A DNA stretch of 63,424 bases from Candidatus Prevotella equi (GCA_018065145.1 JAGHTW010000158.1:1-63424), one strand, 5' to 3'; shown: positions 54,707-63,136, numbered from the stretch's first letter. Notes: a model not told the origin generated them from the letters alone. A program made the numbers and translations.

Positions 54707-55236
54707 CGTTTGGTTCCTCCATTGTTTTGAAAAGAAGATGTACCATTCTTCTCCTTTAACTGTGCAGTCAGTTCTGCCACCATTTTACTGAGGTCGGTGA
54801 CTTGCCCTTTCAGAGAGTCTATCTCCTGTGCCTGTTGCGCCTCCTTCACCTTCTCAGGATTGAGTTGGTCGTGGATTTGCTGTAGTGTCTTGATGCGCTG
54901 TTCGTGCATCGGAACACTATTGATGGCATCAATGCTCTGCCTTGTCAGCATATCAACCTCTGCGTTTATGGCTTCTTTTGAACAAGCTAAACAAACTTCT
55001 TCGCCTGTTGTTTGACTTGTCACCTTTGCACTTTCTGCCGTTGGTGGTATCTGCCTGTAAGGTATCAGCTGTTCGTTGACTCTCACAGTTATATCCAATG
55101 GTATCATTGACTGATAGTAACCCATCATCTGCATTGCCGGTATCTGCTCCACCGTTCCCACTTCGTAGTACGGTGTCATTCCCTTGTGCAAGATAAACAC
55201 TTGACTGCCTTGTCTCAGGTTTTGGAATTGTATCAT
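54703..55236 (-). CDS. Coiled-coil protein, 177 aa
   Basis: N-terminal beta-rich 80 residues ('LRQGSQVFILHKGMTPYYEV'), then helices and a coiled coil 'EIDSLKGQVTDLSKMVAELT'. Belongs to a small operon of likely structural genes. No family recognised. Confidence 0.55.
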   Translation of the reverse strand: MIQFQNLRQGSQVFILHKGMTPYYEVGTVEQIPAMQMMGYYQSMIPLDITVRVNEQLIPYRQIPPTAESAKVTSQTTGEEVCLACSKEAINAEVDMLTRQSIDAINSVPMHEQRIKTLQQIHDQLNPEKVKEAQQAQEIDSLKGQVTDLSKMVAELTAQLKEKNGTSSFQNNGGTKR

Positions 55237-55261
55237 CTTCTTCTTGTTTTGTTAATACTGT

Positions 55262-55291
55262 GGTGGTAAGGAAATCGGTTTCCCTACCACC
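55262..55291 (-). terminator. Strong hairpin between probable virion genes
   Basis: GGTGGTAAGGAAA (55262-55274) pairs with TTTCCCTACCACC (55279-55291), one mismatch, 4-nt loop. Possibly a partial terminator that sets relative expression. Confidence 0.6.
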
Positions 55292-55309
55292 GTTTGTTGT
55301 TTGATTTAG

Positions 55310-55663
55310 TCATACGATAGCTACTAACTGTAAGCGGTTGTTGCTGCTATTGAAGAAGCACTGCAATACACCGCCTGTAGATGTTGCCAGAAGCGCATTC
55401 GTAGCCTGTGCTCCGCTGAAACGGAGCAACGGATATTCATTACCTCCACCTTGTGTATTGAAGAATACAGGTAATGGTGTCTCGCCACTGCCAGGAGCTG
55501 CAATCGCATTTGTAACCCACACCCAAAATCCACCAGTCCACTGTTCTGAGAATTTGTGTGGTTCAAAAGTGATTGTAACCTTTCCGTCAGCAACAGAAGC
55601 ATTACCTTTAAGTAGAGGTATTCCGTTGTAGTTCGCTACATTAGGATAAGTTAATTCAGCCAT
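55310..55663 (-). CDS. Probable virion protein, 117 aa
   Basis: Beta-rich, few charged residues: 'GNASVADGKVTITFEPHKFS', 'GGFWVWVTNAIAAPGSGETP', 'ATNALLATSTGGVLQCFFNS'. Perfect Shine-Dalgarno AAGGAGG lies 7 nt before the ATG, which suggests high expression. Composition and place next to the 310-aa gene suggest a capsid or decoration protein; not proven. Confidence 0.55.
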   Translation of the reverse strand: MAELTYPNVANYNGIPLLKGNASVADGKVTITFEPHKFSEQWTGGFWVWVTNAIAAPGSGETPLPVFFNTQGGGNEYPLLRFSGAQATNALLATSTGGVLQCFFNSSNNRLQLVAIV

Positions 55664-55678
55664 ACTGACCTCCTTTCC

Positions 55679-56611
55679 TTACGACCAAATTTGACCTGTC
55701 TTCTGCGCAAACGGATAGCTTCCATACGCTGCTTGCCATGCAAGAGAAGTAGGAACGGCTGTAGCACATGAATAAGGAAGGGTCACAGTTTGAGGCTGGC
55801 GACACTGAATATCATTCAGTTTCTGTACGATAGGCGCAAGCTCTGCCTGACGTTCCGCACGTGCGTTAACGGTAGCGAGTTGTGCTGTCAGTGTAGCAAT
55901 CTCACGATCCTTGCGAGCGTCCTCGATGGCATCCATCTTTGCAAGCACTGCTCTTGTGTTTGCGTCCTGATTAGCAGCAAGTGCGCTTGTCTGCATCTGT
56001 GTGGCATTGGTAACGTCACCAAATCCCTTCGTAATCATGTTAGACTGATTAAGGTTGTTTATTTGGTTCTCGTAACCCATCTTCAAGGTCTCTGTCTTTA
56101 CGTCACAGCAGCACTGGCTAATCTGATTGGCAATAGTCATATTGCCGTTCTGAATAGCGTTGATGATGCTTGCGCTTGACATACCAAGCTGATTGCCTAC
56201 GTTACAGATACTTGACTGTACCGCATTGATAGCGGCTACAACTGCGTTCTGGTTGCAACCGATGGTTGTAGCAAGTTCGTGGATAGAACCTGCATTACCC
56301 TTGATCGCGTCCATGAGCAAGGTCTGTCCGTGATTACTGTTGAGTGTTTCCTGAATAGCGGTAAGCTGGCTTGTGGTACAAGGATGTGCGCCATTGCCAT
56401 CCCAACCGTTGTTGCCAAAGAGACCACCGTTACGGAGGGCTGCGAGGAATACGATTGCCCATATAGGGTTATTCCACATGCCGCCTCCGAAGCCACCACC
56501 ACCGTTCATCAGTGCCGCAGTAGTAAGTGCGTTAGAGTTTCCGTCATTGAACACGAAAGCCTCTGGTGTTGTGTAAGTTCCCATAGATGTAAAGTCTATT
56601 AAAGGGTTCAT
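55679..56611 (-). CDS. Probable virion protein with Gly-rich hydrophobic N-terminus, 310 aa
   Basis: Residues 30-70 are Gly-rich with a hydrophobic segment ('MWNNPIWAIVFLAALRNGGL'), the middle is Asn/Gln/Ala-rich helix with a Cys trio 'ISQCCCDVKTETLKMGYENQ', and the C-terminal region is a coiled coil plus 'CATAVPTSLAWQAAYGSYPF'. Found in many Bacteroidales phages without a known role; possibly an ejected or membrane-interacting virion protein. Confidence 0.6.
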   Translation of the reverse strand: MNPLIDFTSMGTYTTPEAFVFNDGNSNALTTAALMNGGGGFGGGMWNNPIWAIVFLAALRNGGLFGNNGWDGNGAHPCTTSQLTAIQETLNSNHGQTLLMDAIKGNAGSIHELATTIGCNQNAVVAAINAVQSSICNVGNQLGMSSASIINAIQNGNMTIANQISQCCCDVKTETLKMGYENQINNLNQSNMITKGFGDVTNATQMQTSALAANQDANTRAVLAKMDAIEDARKDREIATLTAQLATVNARAERQAELAPIVQKLNDIQCRQPQTVTLPYSCATAVPTSLAWQAAYGSYPFAQKTGQIWS

Positions 56612-56736
56612 GAAAAATGTTAACTAACTCGTTGTATTCGAATACATCGGCAAAGGTACAAACAAAAACACGCAACCCCATTGATGAGATTGCGAGTTAC
56701 TTACAAGTTAATTGATACTTGCTTACACAACGAAAA

Positions 56737-56758
56737 TCCCCACACCGAAGCATGGGGA
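56737..56758 (-). terminator. Intrinsic terminator
   Basis: TCCCCA and TGGGGA pair over a 10-nt loop; the minus-strand transcript continues TTTTCG. Ends the operon that begins near 60 kb or at RtcB. Confidence 0.6.
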
Positions 56759-56769
56759 AATATGGTCTG

Positions 56770-57057
56770 TTATACTTGAAAATTATCTATGATGTTGTCA
56801 ATACTAAATAACTTAAAGGCATATTTTATATCATCATGGGTTCTAACTGGAGTAACTATACTTTTATGAGCACACGAGCCTTCATAAGTACCATTATTGA
56901 TTGATACTCGTATGTCTCTACCTGTATATTTATCAAAAGACACATAAATGCTATTATAAGGTTTACCAAGTAAAAGCTCATCTTTATGGTCTAAATCATG
57001 AAACCAAAAATTATGCTTTTGGCAAAGTTTTATTATTTCTTGCTCTAATGTTGCCAT
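56770..57057 (-). CDS. Unrecognised protein, 95 aa
   Basis: 'MATLEQEIIKLCQKHNFWFH' then 'IYVSFDKYTGRDIRVSINNG'. Small alpha/beta protein; no family recognised. Last gene of its operon. Confidence 0.5.
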   Translation of the reverse strand: MATLEQEIIKLCQKHNFWFHDLDHKDELLLGKPYNSIYVSFDKYTGRDIRVSINNGTYEGSCAHKSIVTPVRTHDDIKYAFKLFSIDNIIDNFQV

Positions 57058-57059
57058 AA

Positions 57060-57437
57060 TTATTCTACTTTGAAATTTCCTGCCAATTCTTTGAGTCCGC
57101 AGAGCCTTAATGCGTGCTGAAACTCATGAGCGTAATGAAGTATGGATGTTTTTCCAAAACACGAGATAGAAGGAACTCCTAACAGATTGCTTAATTTCAA
57201 ATTTCTGTCGGATTTGTGTGTGTAGAACTCACAACTAAGAGAGAGTTCCCAACCATTTTTCTCCAATATCTCTTTTGTAAGAGGAATTGGCTCTATTCGT
57301 TCTTCATCTATTAAGTCAAGTTCACCCTGACAATAGACGTAATTTATTCCATCTTCTAATACACTATCTACTACGACAACTCTTTTAGATGATGAGTAAC
57401 GCACCAAATCACCCATTTGTAGTTCGCTTGCTTTCAT
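57060..57437 (-). CDS. Conserved Bacteroidales protein, 125 aa
   Basis: 'MKASELQMGDLVRYSSSKRV' start, 'RIEPIPLTKEILEKNGWELS' in the middle and 'HYAHEFQHALRLCGLKELAG' near the end match a very widespread Bacteroidales family found in phages and conjugative elements; function unknown. Confidence 0.75.
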   Translation of the reverse strand: MKASELQMGDLVRYSSSKRVVVVDSVLEDGINYVYCQGELDLIDEERIEPIPLTKEILEKNGWELSLSCEFYTHKSDRNLKLSNLLGVPSISCFGKTSILHYAHEFQHALRLCGLKELAGNFKVE

Positions 57438-57571
57438 ATATTCTCAAAATATTTATAGTCCAACTTTAATGCTTTGTACGAACACACCCTACATTGCAAT
57501 TGGTTTCCGTTACAACGCACACATTGTTGTAAGTTATAAAGTATGTCACCTAAACTTCTGTTGATGTTCAT
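57434..57571 (-). CDS. Small CxxC protein, 45 aa
   Basis: 'MNINRSLGDILYNLQQCVRC' and 'NQLQCRVCSYKALKL': two CxxC pairs, so probably a zinc-binding miniprotein. Overlaps both neighbours by 4 bp. Confidence 0.5.
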   Translation of the reverse strand: MNINRSLGDILYNLQQCVRCNGNQLQCRVCSYKALKLDYKYFENI

Positions 57572-57792
57572 ATCTCTATTACCTTTTGTTCCTTACTCTT
57601 ATGGAATGTCACTTCGCCTTCTTCCGACATCACAGCATAGACATGATAGTGCTGGCATATCTTCAACAGCATAGGCATCGTGCAATTTCCTGAACGCTCT
57701 ATGTTGCCTATGGTGTTCTCGCTTACACCCAATGCCTGTGCAAGGCTCTTGTATGATTCTCCGTTGCGGAGAGGTTGGAGGTTAATCTTCAT
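57568..57792 (-). CDS. XRE-family HTH protein, 74 aa
   Basis: HTH 'SYKSLAQALGVSENTIGNIE' at residues 13-33 and a short beta tail 'YAVMSEEGEVTFHKSKEQ'. Probably a small regulator. Confidence 0.7.
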   Translation of the reverse strand: MKINLQPLRNGESYKSLAQALGVSENTIGNIERSGNCTMPMLLKICQHYHVYAVMSEEGEVTFHKSKEQKVIEI

Positions 57793-57833
57793 TATTATAT
57801 AAATCTTTTGTTGCTATATCTTTCATTGCTTCA

Positions 57834-57911
57834 TTATTTTGCATTTATACACGTAAGCAATATGCAAGTGAATATAGTTGATATGATTGCTACGATTACG
57901 TTCTTTGTCAT
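57834..57911 (-). CDS. Tiny hydrophobic peptide, 25 aa
   Basis: 'MTKNVIVAIISTIFTCILLT' then 'CINAK': a single membrane span. ATG overlaps the stop of the upstream gene (ATGA). Could be a short membrane protein or a toxin-like peptide; low support because of size. Confidence 0.3.
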   Translation of the reverse strand: MTKNVIVAIISTIFTCILLTCINAK

Positions 57912-58204
57912 TGCTTGTCCTCCCACGCTTTACGATAACCTGCAATATAACCATCTTCGTATGACTGACAGAATGTAGGGACTCTAAAACGCAAAATGTC
58001 CTTTTTATAGTCTTCCATAGAATCCATAGCCAGTTCATAAAGTTTCTTTTCATCAATAGGCTCTTTGTATGAGTTACACCCAATGAGAAAACTTGCCAAT
58101 TTGTCGCAAGTCTTGTTTTGAGTATCACAATTTAACTTTTGTGCATCACCACAACAATTTGCACAAAAGTTGTGTGATATGTATGTTAGTAAATTCTTAT
58201 TCAT
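57908..58204 (-). CDS. Cys-rich protein, 98 aa
   Basis: Opening 'NFCANCCGDAQKLNCDTQNK' and 'TCDKLASFLIGCNSYKEP' suggests a zinc site; C-terminus 'SYEDGYIAGYRKAWEDKQ' is a motif seen at the end of many small phage proteins. Unknown function. Confidence 0.55.
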   Translation of the reverse strand: MNKNLLTYISHNFCANCCGDAQKLNCDTQNKTCDKLASFLIGCNSYKEPIDEKKLYELAMDSMEDYKKDILRFRVPTFCQSYEDGYIAGYRKAWEDKQ

Positions 58205-58563
58205 TGTTCTTCCTCCATTGCTATTTTAAGTCTTTCGTAAAAATCATCTTCATGCTCATATACCCATATAGGATAGCCATCCTTATCCACTTCTCCTGTA
58301 TTTATAGGCACTTTATTGTGTTTATCTCCTAATGTTGTCACAAAGAAGTTCCAAACCTTCTCTATGTCTCTCTTGCGCTGAACCTCTGCTATATCTTCCA
58401 TAGATTCAATAAGCATATCGCATAACTCTACTTTGGTCAAATCACCTACTAAGTCGTTTGCTTCATCGTCAATAGGGAAACCTTCTTCGTCTAATTTCTC
58501 AACATAGTACATGTCAGATTCTTTGAGGTAATCAATAATCTCTTCTTTAATAGTCTTTTCCAT
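58201..58563 (-). CDS. Acidic protein, 120 aa
   Basis: Strongly acidic ('EGFPIDDEANDLVGDLTKVE', 'WVYEHEDDFYERLKIAMEEE'), helical. Overlaps the next gene by 4 bp. Acidic phage proteins sometimes mimic DNA, but there is no specific evidence here. Confidence 0.5.
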   Translation of the reverse strand: MEKTIKEEIIDYLKESDMYYVEKLDEEGFPIDDEANDLVGDLTKVELCDMLIESMEDIAEVQRKRDIEKVWNFFVTTLGDKHNKVPINTGEVDKDGYPIWVYEHEDDFYERLKIAMEEEQ

Positions 58564-58587
58564 AATTCTACAATTTAGTTATTTTGA

Positions 58588-59775
58588 TTACTTTTCTGCT
58601 GCCTTGAAGTTATAGACAGGCTTGATAATTTGCTCAATGAGAACTGTGTCTTCCACACATTCGATGATTTCCTCAGTAGGCTTATAGACCATAGGTGCTT
58701 CATCAATGGTGTCTTGACAAACGGAAGTGGTAAAGATACCTTCCATTGACTGCTCGAAGTCAGCAAGCGCAAGTGTTTCCTTTGCCTTACGGCGAGACAT
58801 CAAGCGACCTGCTCCGTGAGGTGCTGACTGGTTCCAATCGTCATTACCCTTGCCGATGCAGATGAGCGAGCCATCACGCATATTCATAGGGATAATGAGA
58901 CGTTCGCCAGCCATTGCCGAAACTGCTCCCTTGCGGAGTATCATCTTGTCGCAGTCGATGTAGTTGTGGATGGTGTTGAAGTAATGCCAATGCCAGAACT
59001 CACGACCACCAAGCAGACGCTCGGCAATGAGCATTCGGTTAGAGAAAGCATAGTCTTGGCAGATACGCATATCGTGAATGTAATCATCGAAAGCCTGACC
59101 GCTGACGTAGGCAAGGTCTTTTGCCACCTTGCAACGCTTCATTGACTTGATGGTTTCGGCTATCTCCTTCTCTCTGCCCTCTGCCTTCAACTTGGCAATG
59201 ACCTCGTTCAAGCCTTCTGGCTGTGAGCACTGCTTCTCTGCCAACTTCTGATAGTAGTTAGCCACCTTGACACCGAGGTTGCGTGAACCGCAATGGATAA
59301 CGAGCCACTGCTTTCCGTTCTCGCCATCGTTGATTTCCACAAAGTGATTACCACCACCGAGCGAACCGAGAGAGCGAAGTGAGTAGTCCATATCGAAGGC
59401 ATTCTTGCAACGCATTTCGCTGAGTGCTTCCGTCCATAAGTCCACATCACAGACAGCCTTGTCGTGAATGGCAAAGCCCGAAGGCATTACCTCACGCAGA
59501 TGCTTGTCGAATGCGGCAAAGTCGGTGATACGCTCTTTCAACTCGATGCAGAGCATTCCGCAACCTATGTCAACACCTACGAGGTTAGGGGTAATCTTGT
59601 CGGTGATTACCATCGTAGTGCCGATGGTGCAACCTGCTCCAGCGTGAGTGTCGGGCATGATGCGAATCTTGTTCTCTACATAGGCAGGACATTCTGCCAG
59701 TTCCTTGATTTGCTTTAATGCTTCGTCTTCGATAGTCTTTGCGAAAACTTTGCAGTTGCCATTGATTTCTAACAT
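58588..59775 (-). CDS. rtcB: RNA ligase RtcB
   Basis: 395 aa. Metal-binding and active-site motifs: 'IMPDTHAGAGCTIGTTMV', 'VGVDIGCGMLCIEL' (metal Cys), 'SLGSLGGGNHFVEIND', 'WLVIHCGSRNLG', 'NQSAPHGAGRLMSRRKAKE' with the guanylylated His. RtcB joins 2',3'-cyclic phosphate and 5'-OH RNA ends, so it can repair tRNAs or rRNA cut by anti-phage anticodon nucleases. Two phage tRNAs are also encoded here. Confidence 0.95.
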   Translation of the reverse strand: MLEINGNCKVFAKTIEDEALKQIKELAECPAYVENKIRIMPDTHAGAGCTIGTTMVITDKITPNLVGVDIGCGMLCIELKERITDFAAFDKHLREVMPSGFAIHDKAVCDVDLWTEALSEMRCKNAFDMDYSLRSLGSLGGGNHFVEINDGENGKQWLVIHCGSRNLGVKVANYYQKLAEKQCSQPEGLNEVIAKLKAEGREKEIAETIKSMKRCKVAKDLAYVSGQAFDDYIHDMRICQDYAFSNRMLIAERLLGGREFWHWHYFNTIHNYIDCDKMILRKGAVSAMAGERLIIPMNMRDGSLICIGKGNDDWNQSAPHGAGRLMSRRKAKETLALADFEQSMEGIFTTSVCQDTIDEAPMVYKPTEEIIECVEDTVLIEQIIKPVYNFKAAEK

Positions 59776-59910
59776 ACGTGTTTATTTGAAATGTTTTTAT
59801 AATGCAAAATTACAAAATTATTTTCAAATACGCAAATATTTTGCGCTTTATTTTGTGTTTTTACGCAAAAATATTTATTTTAACGCAATTTTATTACGTT
59901 TTAGATACAA
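59776..59910. other. AT-rich spacer without a gene
   Basis: Very AT-rich, with several ACGCAAAATATTT-like words in both orientations. No clear promoter boxes were identified, although rtcB needs one here on the minus strand. Confidence 0.35.
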
Positions 59911-59940
59911 AAAAATGCGCACAGCCGAAGCCATGCGCAT
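59911..59940 (-). terminator. Intrinsic terminator of the DGR-containing operon
   Basis: ATGCGCA and TGCGCAT pair with a GC-rich inner part; the minus-strand transcript continues TTTTTTTG. Lies 23 bp after the stop of the 122-aa gene. Confidence 0.75.
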
Positions 59941-59963
59941 CTATCTTACAACCTATCTTGCAA

Positions 59964-60332
59964 CTAATACTTACCTGTAGCCTTTGACATTCTTTTCAAC
60001 GGCTTATACAAGTCGAAGTCCTCACCTATGCTATGAGCAAAAGTGAGCAACCTTCTACCTATCTCTGCGGCAAGGATATGGAAGGAATACTGACCTGACC
60101 ACATTGGTTCTATCCTTGCCCTTACAGCGTTGATGGAGTTGGCGTTATTGCACTCACACAACTTCACCATGCTCTCAGTAGTGAAGCCAGCCGCATCTGC
60201 CCAGAGCACAAGCAACGCCCTCGCTGTTGATACGTCAGCCTTACGGCAACCACTGATAATGTCATCAATACTCACCTCGCATACTTCTGCACAGGTGAAT
60301 ACTATCTTGTCGAAGATGTCTCGCTTTGTCAT
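59964..60332 (-). CDS. DnaA-C-like HTH protein, 122 aa
   Basis: 'CAEVCEVSIDDIISGCRKAD' and 'VSTARALLVLWADAAGFTTE' resemble the DnaA domain IV type HTH (sequence 'sRk...aR....'). Possibly binds DNA as a small replication or transcription factor. Confidence 0.6.
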   Translation of the reverse strand: MTKRDIFDKIVFTCAEVCEVSIDDIISGCRKADVSTARALLVLWADAAGFTTESMVKLCECNNANSINAVRARIEPMWSGQYSFHILAAEIGRRLLTFAHSIGEDFDLYKPLKRMSKATGKY

Positions 60333-60349
60333 AATGGCAAGGTGTTTGG

Positions 60350-60532
60350 TTACACTTCTTTACTCCTAAACTTGTTATAGATATAGTGTATTGGATATAA
60401 CACTATCATCACGAACCACAACATCGAGAACCACACGCACTCGAATTTGCTCATATTATTTCTTTTCGTTAGTATTACGAAAGAGATTACAACTCCTATG
60501 AGCCAGATTGTTATTAAGAGATTTACTACCAT
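60350..60532 (-). CDS. Small membrane protein, 60 aa
   Basis: Two hydrophobic spans, 'VVNLLITIWLIGVVISFVIL' and 'FSMLWFVMIVLYPIHYIY', basic loop between and basic tail. Downstream of the HExxH membrane gene. Confidence 0.55.
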   Translation of the reverse strand: MVVNLLITIWLIGVVISFVILTKRNNMSKFECVWFSMLWFVMIVLYPIHYIYNKFRSKEV

Positions 60533-60534
60533 AT

Positions 60535-60858
60535 TTATAAGAAATTTATGAATGAATACTTTTTTCGTCTTATGAGGTAGAGTTCATCGCTCTGGAAAGC
60601 ATACGCCTCACGCTCAAAGCTTATGTTTCGGTAAGCCTTGTGAGCGTTACGGTACTGAATTAAGCGAATCAACCATTCTATCAAGTACCACAAGTAGAAA
60701 AACAACAGCAACATTTCCTTCTGCTGCCTTGCGTGTATCTCCTCGTGGTTCAAGTCATCGGCGGTGTAACCCACGCCCCTTCTTGTGAAAAGGAATGGGT
60801 ACACCGTCAGTAACTTATAGCCCTTGAGGGGGATGTGCTTGTTGGGGATTATTTTCAT
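60535..60858 (-). CDS. Membrane protein with HExxH motif, 107 aa
   Basis: 'DDLNHEEIHARQQKEMLLLF' contains HEEIH followed by a hydrophobic segment 'FYLWYLIEWLIRLI'. This layout is common in small Bacteroides proteins of unknown role. Overlaps the RT stop by 4 bp, so it is in the DGR transcript. Confidence 0.6.
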   Translation of the reverse strand: MKIIPNKHIPLKGYKLLTVYPFLFTRRGVGYTADDLNHEEIHARQQKEMLLLFFYLWYLIEWLIRLIQYRNAHKAYRNISFEREAYAFQSDELYLIRRKKYSFINFL

Positions 60859-62003
60859 ATTATATTTACTTTTGTTTTGTTCTTATCTAATACCATGTAC
60901 TGCCACCATTCTTCATCTATGCTCTTTATCACCTCCATTCTTCTTGCGTAAGACTTGGAATGTATCATAAATCCAAGATATGAGTTGAGTGTCTGCATGA
61001 ATGGTATGGCATTACCTTGGTTTATGCGCTTGTTGTAGTACCTTATAGTCTTGTATATGTTGTCTATTGTGCGATTTCCCACGTATTTCCTACCTTGCTT
61101 TATCACCGAACCGATAAACTTCACTCCGTGTCGTACCTCTTGTACATACACTTTGTCGTGATGCAGTTTTAATCGCAATTCATTTTCCAAGTAGTTGCGT
61201 ATTGTCGGTACAAATTGCAGTATTTTTTCTTTGTCCTTGCTTATTACGAAGAAATCATCTACATACCTTCCGTAGCCTTTCCCGAACTCCTTTATCATTA
61301 TATGGTCGAACTCGTTGAGGTAGAAGTTGCCGAAGTTCTGACTTGTTAGGTTGCCTATTGGTAAGCCTTTGTTCTCTCCGCATGAGAACAGGCTTTTATT
61401 TGGTGCAAGCCTATCCCATAGTCTTAAATCGCCGTGCCTTTCGCAGTTCTCTTGTGGCTTATGCGCTACGACTTTCTCTATCAGCCATAGAAGTAATTCC
61501 TTATCTTCACCCTCGTATCGCTCTTCAACGAATGTTATTAATCGTGGGAGCAATATTGTCTTATCTATCGCCATAAAGAAACCGCAAATGTCAAATTTCG
61601 CTATGTATGCGTCCTTCGTGTAGTTCTCCGTTATGGCATTCAGTTTGTCGTTCAGGCGGTCCACTCCATAGAGTACGCCTTTGCCTTTCCTGCAATTATA
61701 CGTATCTTCTATAAACTCTTCCTCAAATAGCGGTTCGAGCCTTTGCATTATTACGTGATGTACCACCCTATCTCTAAAGTCAGCAGCAAATACCTCTCGC
61801 AGTTTGGGTCTCGTTATGCAGAAGCATATACTTGTTCCTATCTCGTACGTCCGTTCGTTTATCTCTCGCCAGAGATTTATTACGTTTTCTTCAAGGTTCA
61901 ACTCAAAGGTTAGTTGTGAGTTCGTCCTTCGCTTGTTCTTTCGGCATTCGTAATATGCCGTGAATACATCTTTCAGTGGTATGCCATGCTCGTATTCTTC
62001 CAT
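60855..62003 (-). CDS. Diversity-generating retroelement reverse transcriptase
   Basis: 382 aa. Motif A 'YIAKFDICGFFMAIDKTILL', DGR-specific motif B 'LPIGNLTSQNFGNFYLNEFD' (the IGxxxSQ form), catalytic 'GRYVDDFFVISKDKEK'. It copies the template RNA while misreading adenines, producing mutated cDNA for the variable region. Lies 27 bp downstream of the template repeat and follows Avd; standard DGR order. Confidence 0.95.
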   Translation of the reverse strand: MEEYEHGIPLKDVFTAYYECRKNKRRTNSQLTFELNLEENVINLWREINERTYEIGTSICFCITRPKLREVFAADFRDRVVHHVIMQRLEPLFEEEFIEDTYNCRKGKGVLYGVDRLNDKLNAITENYTKDAYIAKFDICGFFMAIDKTILLPRLITFVEERYEGEDKELLLWLIEKVVAHKPQENCERHGDLRLWDRLAPNKSLFSCGENKGLPIGNLTSQNFGNFYLNEFDHIMIKEFGKGYGRYVDDFFVISKDKEKILQFVPTIRNYLENELRLKLHHDKVYVQEVRHGVKFIGSVIKQGRKYVGNRTIDNIYKTIRYYNKRINQGNAIPFMQTLNSYLGFMIHSKSYARRMEVIKSIDEEWWQYMVLDKNKTKVNII

Positions 62004-62029
62004 ATCCTTTTCCTCTTAAAGAAAGTTCG

Positions 62030-62156
62030 CAGAAAGCCCGAACCCTATAGTTGTTGTTACTGTTCTTCTTATTATTGTTGTTGACATTTCTGTTGTTCGT
62101 ATTGAAATTCCAAGCATTGTTCTCGGAGTTCTCCGAAGACGACCAGAGCCAATAAC
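62030..62156 (-). repeat. DGR template repeat (TR)
   Basis: 127-bp near-copy of the variable region at 63223-63349 (offset 1193 bp). Read on the minus strand it is rich in AAC/AAT codons ('NNRNVNNNNKKNSNNNY' if translated). The 18 bp at the low-coordinate end (62030-62047) match exactly, as expected for the initiation-of-homology segment. Flanks do not match. Confidence 0.95.
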
Positions 62157-62291
62157 ACGGCTTCCCTCTACCCACTGACTTATCCTTAACGAGCCGTTTC
62201 CGACCTGTGGAGTAGCCTCTTTCCCTTCAAGGGCTTGTTCTCTACGCACCACATACCTTAATACGCAGTTACGTACCCCGACAACGTGTGT
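62157..62291. other. Noncoding stretch between template repeat and avd
   Basis: 135 bp without a supported gene. In known DGRs the template RNA extends on both sides of TR, so this is likely part of the TR transcript leader. Apparent reading frames here are just TR translated. Confidence 0.5.
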
Positions 62292-62642
62292 TTATTTCTC
62301 ACTGTTCTTCCAAGCGGTCATCTGCTTGCCTATCGTTGTAAGCATATACGATACTTCCGAATACAAGCCGTGGTTTACCCATCCTTTGTCGTGGCATAGA
62401 CGCATAAGAGTTACGATAAGATTCTTCTTTATCAAGAACTGCTCCATTTGGTACGCTCGTTTCTTCGTGTCGGTACTCCTGTTTGCCGTTTCTATATGTC
62501 CGAACAACTCCAATGCCGTCTCGGTAAGTTTCTTGCCTACCGTTGGCTTGAATATCTTGCATATTCCCCTATCCACTTCTATTACCCTTGATATAAGTTG
62601 GTAGGTGTCTGCATATATCTGTAAGTCCTCCGTCAATGCCAT
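62292..62642 (-). CDS. avd: DGR accessory variability determinant (Avd)
   Basis: 116 aa, all-helical, basic. 'MALTEDLQIYADTYQLISRV', 'RAYQMEQFLIKKNLIVTLMR', 'HGLYSEVSYMLTTIGKQMTA' match the four-helix-bundle Avd family. Avd forms a pentamer that binds the reverse transcriptase and template RNA and is required for mutagenic cDNA synthesis. Confidence 0.88.
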   Translation of the reverse strand: MALTEDLQIYADTYQLISRVIEVDRGICKIFKPTVGKKLTETALELFGHIETANRSTDTKKRAYQMEQFLIKKNLIVTLMRLCHDKGWVNHGLYSEVSYMLTTIGKQMTAWKNSEK

Positions 62643-62656
62643 CGTCTATATCTCGT

Positions 62657-63136
62657 TTAGTAATTCATTACTTTCTTACATTCTTCTTTCAGTTTCACAA
62701 GAAAACCGAATGCTTGCATCGGAGTCGTTTTCTCCATGTCAAGGTTCAGTATCTTGTTCATCGTTGTGTTGGTGAGACCGTTCGCATACACGCTTTCCGT
62801 CACGTTTACCTCTGGTATCGAAAACGCCTCCTTCATTCGGAAAACTATCATGTCAGTGGTCTGCTTCTCCAACTCCAAAGGAAATGCTTTGCACACATCC
62901 TCAATTACCTTTTCCGCAAAATCTATAGGAAAGCCTGCTATTACCGTACCTTCTTCGTGCAAAGGATTTCTTGATTCCATAAGTTTGAAACCTTTTACGT
63001 GTGTTATTACACGTGCCGCATCGTTGTACATTCGGAAAAACGCACCCTCACGAACCAAGTAAAAACAACTATCGTTGCGCTTCTGCAATTCGTATGCGTT
63101 CAACTTCATTTTGGGTCTCTCCACCTTCTTTTCCAT
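62657..63136 (-). CDS. MutS domain I-like DGR accessory protein
   Basis: 159 aa from ATG at 63136 ('MEKKVERPKMKLNAYELQKR'). 'CFYLVREGAFFRMYNDAARV', 'ITHVKGFKLMESRN' and 'VIAGFPIDFAEKVIEDVCKA' resemble the mismatch-recognition domain I of MutS (FxxxGxFYExxxxDA, aGfP), but there is no ATPase domain. A MutS-like accessory gene has been described in some DGRs. It may bind mismatched cDNA-target duplexes; inferred. Confidence 0.65.
   Translation of the reverse strand: MEKKVERPKMKLNAYELQKRNDSCFYLVREGAFFRMYNDAARVITHVKGFKLMESRNPLHEEGTVIAGFPIDFAEKVIEDVCKAFPLELEKQTTDMIVFRMKEAFSIPEVNVTESVYANGLTNTTMNKILNLDMEKTTPMQAFGFLVKLKEECKKVMNY

Noticed and set aside
60350..60532. Holin for lysis
   Set aside because: A two-span small membrane protein could be a holin, but no endolysin is nearby and it is in the DGR transcript.
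61903..62252. Two overlapping minus-strand frames rich in Asn upstream of the RT gene
   Set aside because: They are the template repeat and its flanks read as protein; the DGR layout explains them and no gene is needed.
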